Shown in pieces: positions 62,950 through 64,000 of a stretch of DNA of 64,000 nucleotides (the stretch's first letter is position 1; every line of letters begins with the position of its first letter). A program made the position numbers and the translations under genes. A model generated the notes under the pieces. It saw only the letters and a program-made list of their open reading frames with translations. It was not told the DNA's origin and made no database searches. The DNA comes from Streptomyces sp. NL15-2K (GTDB taxonomy: Bacteria > Actinomycetota > Actinomycetes > Streptomycetales > Streptomycetaceae), in NCBI RefSeq assembly GCF_030551255.1, contig NZ_CP130630.1:10291001-10355000 (forward strand). Direction: 5' to 3'.

Positions 62950-63364
62950 ACACCGGCCACCGGCGCCGGGGCTCGAGCGGCTCGCCGAGCTGGTCGACCG
63001 GTTCGCCGGCGGCGATGTGGAGATCACGCTCCGGCGAGAGGGAGAGCCGGACGGGGTGCCGCCGGTGGTAGGGCTGGCCGCGTACCGGATTGTGCAGGAA
63101 GCGCTGACGAACGTGCTCAGGCACTCCGGTGCCCGGCACGCGGCGGTGTCCGTCGTTCGGGGGGACGGTCGGCTGATGGTGGAGGTGGTAGATGACGGTT
63201 TGTCGGCCACGCCCCCGGCCGGGAGCGGCTTCGGGCTGGTCGGGATGCGGGAGCGAGCATCGGCGGCCGGGGGCACGATCGACTACGGGACGGTGCCCGG
63301 CGGCGGTTTCCGGGTGCGGGCCGAACTCCCGGCCCGCGGCGGCGACGGAGGGGAGCGACCGTGA
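62950..63364 (+). pseudogene. Truncated NarL-type sensor histidine kinase (ATPase part only)
   Basis: The ATP-binding domain of a HisKA_3-type kinase is present: YRIVQEALTNVLRHSGARH (N box), MVEVVDDGLSATPP (G1) and GFGLVGMRERASAAGGTIDY (G2). The sensor, transmembrane and phosphorylatable His regions that should precede it are missing, replaced by an IS5 remnant. The open frame could be translated from an upstream start as a short protein, but it lacks the His. Its stop overlaps the response regulator start (GTGA). Confidence 0.75.
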
Positions 63365-64000
63365 CCGTGCGCGTCGTGCTTGCGGACGACCAGACCGTCG
63401 TACGCGCCGGCTTCCGAGCCCTGCTGGATCTGACCGATGACCTGGTGGTGGTCGCGGAGGCGGCAGACGGGCAGCAGGCCGTCGAGGCGGTACGGCTGAC
63501 CCGGCCCGACGTCGTCCTGATGGACATCCGCATGCCCGGCGTCGACGGCATCGAGGCCACCCGCCGGATCGCCGCCGACGGCGCGCTGGACGGCGTACGG
63601 GTGGTCATGCTCACTACGTATCAGGTCGACGCCTACGTCTTCGAGGCGTTGCGAACCGGCGCGGCCGGCTTTCTGCTGAAGGACATCGAGCCGGACGAGC
63701 TGCGGGCGGCGATCCGGACGGTCGCCGCCGGACAGAGCCTCCTCGCTCCGGCGGTGACGCGCTCGGTGGTGGAGGAGTTCGCCCGGCTGAAAGGTCCGGA
63801 GGCGGCCGGTGCCGAGCGGCTGGCGGTGCTCACCGAGCGGGAACGGGAGGTGATGGCGCTGGTCGCGGCCGGGCTGAGCAACGAGGAGATCGGCCGGGAG
63901 CTGCTGATGAGCCCGCTGACCGCGAAGACCCATGTGAGCCGGGCGATGACCAAACTGGGAGCGCGGGACCGGGCTCAGCTGGTGGTTCTGGCGTACGAGA
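63361..64000 (+). CDS. LuxR/NarL-family response regulator (runs off the window)
   Basis: 213 residues are visible, and the C-terminus lies beyond the window. The receiver domain has VVLADDQTVVRAGFRALL with acidic pocket residues, the phospho-acceptor Asp in PDVVLMDIRMPGVDG, and Lys in GAAGFLLKDI. The LuxR-type helix-turn-helix is LTEREREVMALVAAGLSNEE and MSPLTAKTHVSRAMTKLGA. The GTG start overlaps the kinase stop. Its cognate kinase gene is truncated, so normal phosphorylation is doubtful. Confidence 0.9.
   Translation, partial: MTVRVVLADDQTVVRAGFRALLDLTDDLVVVAEAADGQQAVEAVRLTRPDVVLMDIRMPGVDGIEATRRIAADGALDGVRVVMLTTYQVDAYVFEALRTGAAGFLLKDIEPDELRAAIRTVAAGQSLLAPAVTRSVVEEFARLKGPEAAGAERLAVLTEREREVMALVAAGLSNEEIGRELLMSPLTAKTHVSRAMTKLGARDRAQLVVLAYE

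Noticed and set aside
1..64000. tRNA, rRNA, replication origin or attachment site
   Set aside because: No cloverleaf, rRNA-like or iteron sequence was noticed, though short tRNAs could be missed by eye; a tRNAscan/Infernal run would settle it.

Overview
This looks like a window from a Streptomyces-like, GC-rich actinomycete. Third codon positions are strongly G/C-biased, GTG starts and ATGA/GTGA gene overlaps are common, and PaaN lacks the MaoC domain. A SpoIIE-type phosphatase carries a fused ATPase domain, and the insertion sequences (IS630, IS5, IS4, IS1182, IS256, IS3, IS701 and IS982 types) and group II intron are types common in that genus. No rRNA or tRNA gene was seen. The theme is aromatic catabolism embedded in, and partly broken by, mobile DNA. 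Such IS density and gene decay suggest a chromosome arm or large plasmid, which is an inference.

Layout. 1-2.9 kb: two IS630 elements abutting at a shared TA, then the 3' part of an IS5-type element. 2.9-3.8 kb: a decayed salicylyl-CoA 5-hydroxylase/thioesterase locus whose missing half lies at 48.2-49.5 kb. 3.9-7.4 kb: ferredoxin, an antibiotic-biosynthesis-monooxygenase-fold protein, a SnoaL-like protein, a zinc alcohol dehydrogenase and a divergent TetR regulator. 7.9-12.3 kb: an IS5-type transposase gene split by a group II intron, itself split by an IS4 element. 13.2-16.6 kb: an aldehyde dehydrogenase and a rotted branched-chain-type ABC transporter. 16.7-20.4 kb: IclR regulator, aryl-alcohol-type dehydrogenase and aldehyde dehydrogenase. 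20.5-25.4 kb: IS debris and two apparently identical IS1182-family elements in tandem, sharing CTAG. 25.4-30.0 kb: a UPF0158-like protein, a GMC oxidoreductase and aldehyde dehydrogenase pair, and an MHS-type transporter remnant.

30.0-42.9 kb is the most coherent block, a complete phenylacetate pathway: AraC and TetR regulators, paaK-paaI leftward, and paaN-thiolase-hydratase-dehydrogenase-isomerase followed by paaABCDE rightward. A shared operator-like sequence lies in front of paaI/paaN and of paaA. Phenylacetate would be activated by PaaK, epoxidised by PaaABCE, isomerised by PaaG, opened and oxidised by PaaN, and beta-oxidised to acetyl-CoA and succinyl-CoA. The adjacent GMC oxidoreductase and aldehyde dehydrogenase could feed an alcohol or aldehyde such as 2-phenylethanol into it (inference).

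42.9-50.3 kb: a non-autonomous TA-flanked element (two copies), a frameshifted IS256, IS3 debris, a PAS-GAF-SpoIIE-ATPase signalling protein, the second salicylyl-CoA locus and a broken extradiol dioxygenase gene holding the second small element. 50.4-57.8 kb: a divergent meta-cleavage pathway (aldolase, acylating acetaldehyde dehydrogenase and hydratase leftward; IclR regulator, flavin hydroxylase, ring-fission-product hydrolase and extradiol dioxygenase rightward). 57.9-62.7 kb: two paralogous GntR regulators around an isochorismatase-like protein and a zinc-site-deficient alcohol dehydrogenase, with a recurring CTAG-centred palindrome as probable operator. The end holds an IS5 remnant, a truncated histidine kinase and a LuxR-type response regulator that runs off the window.
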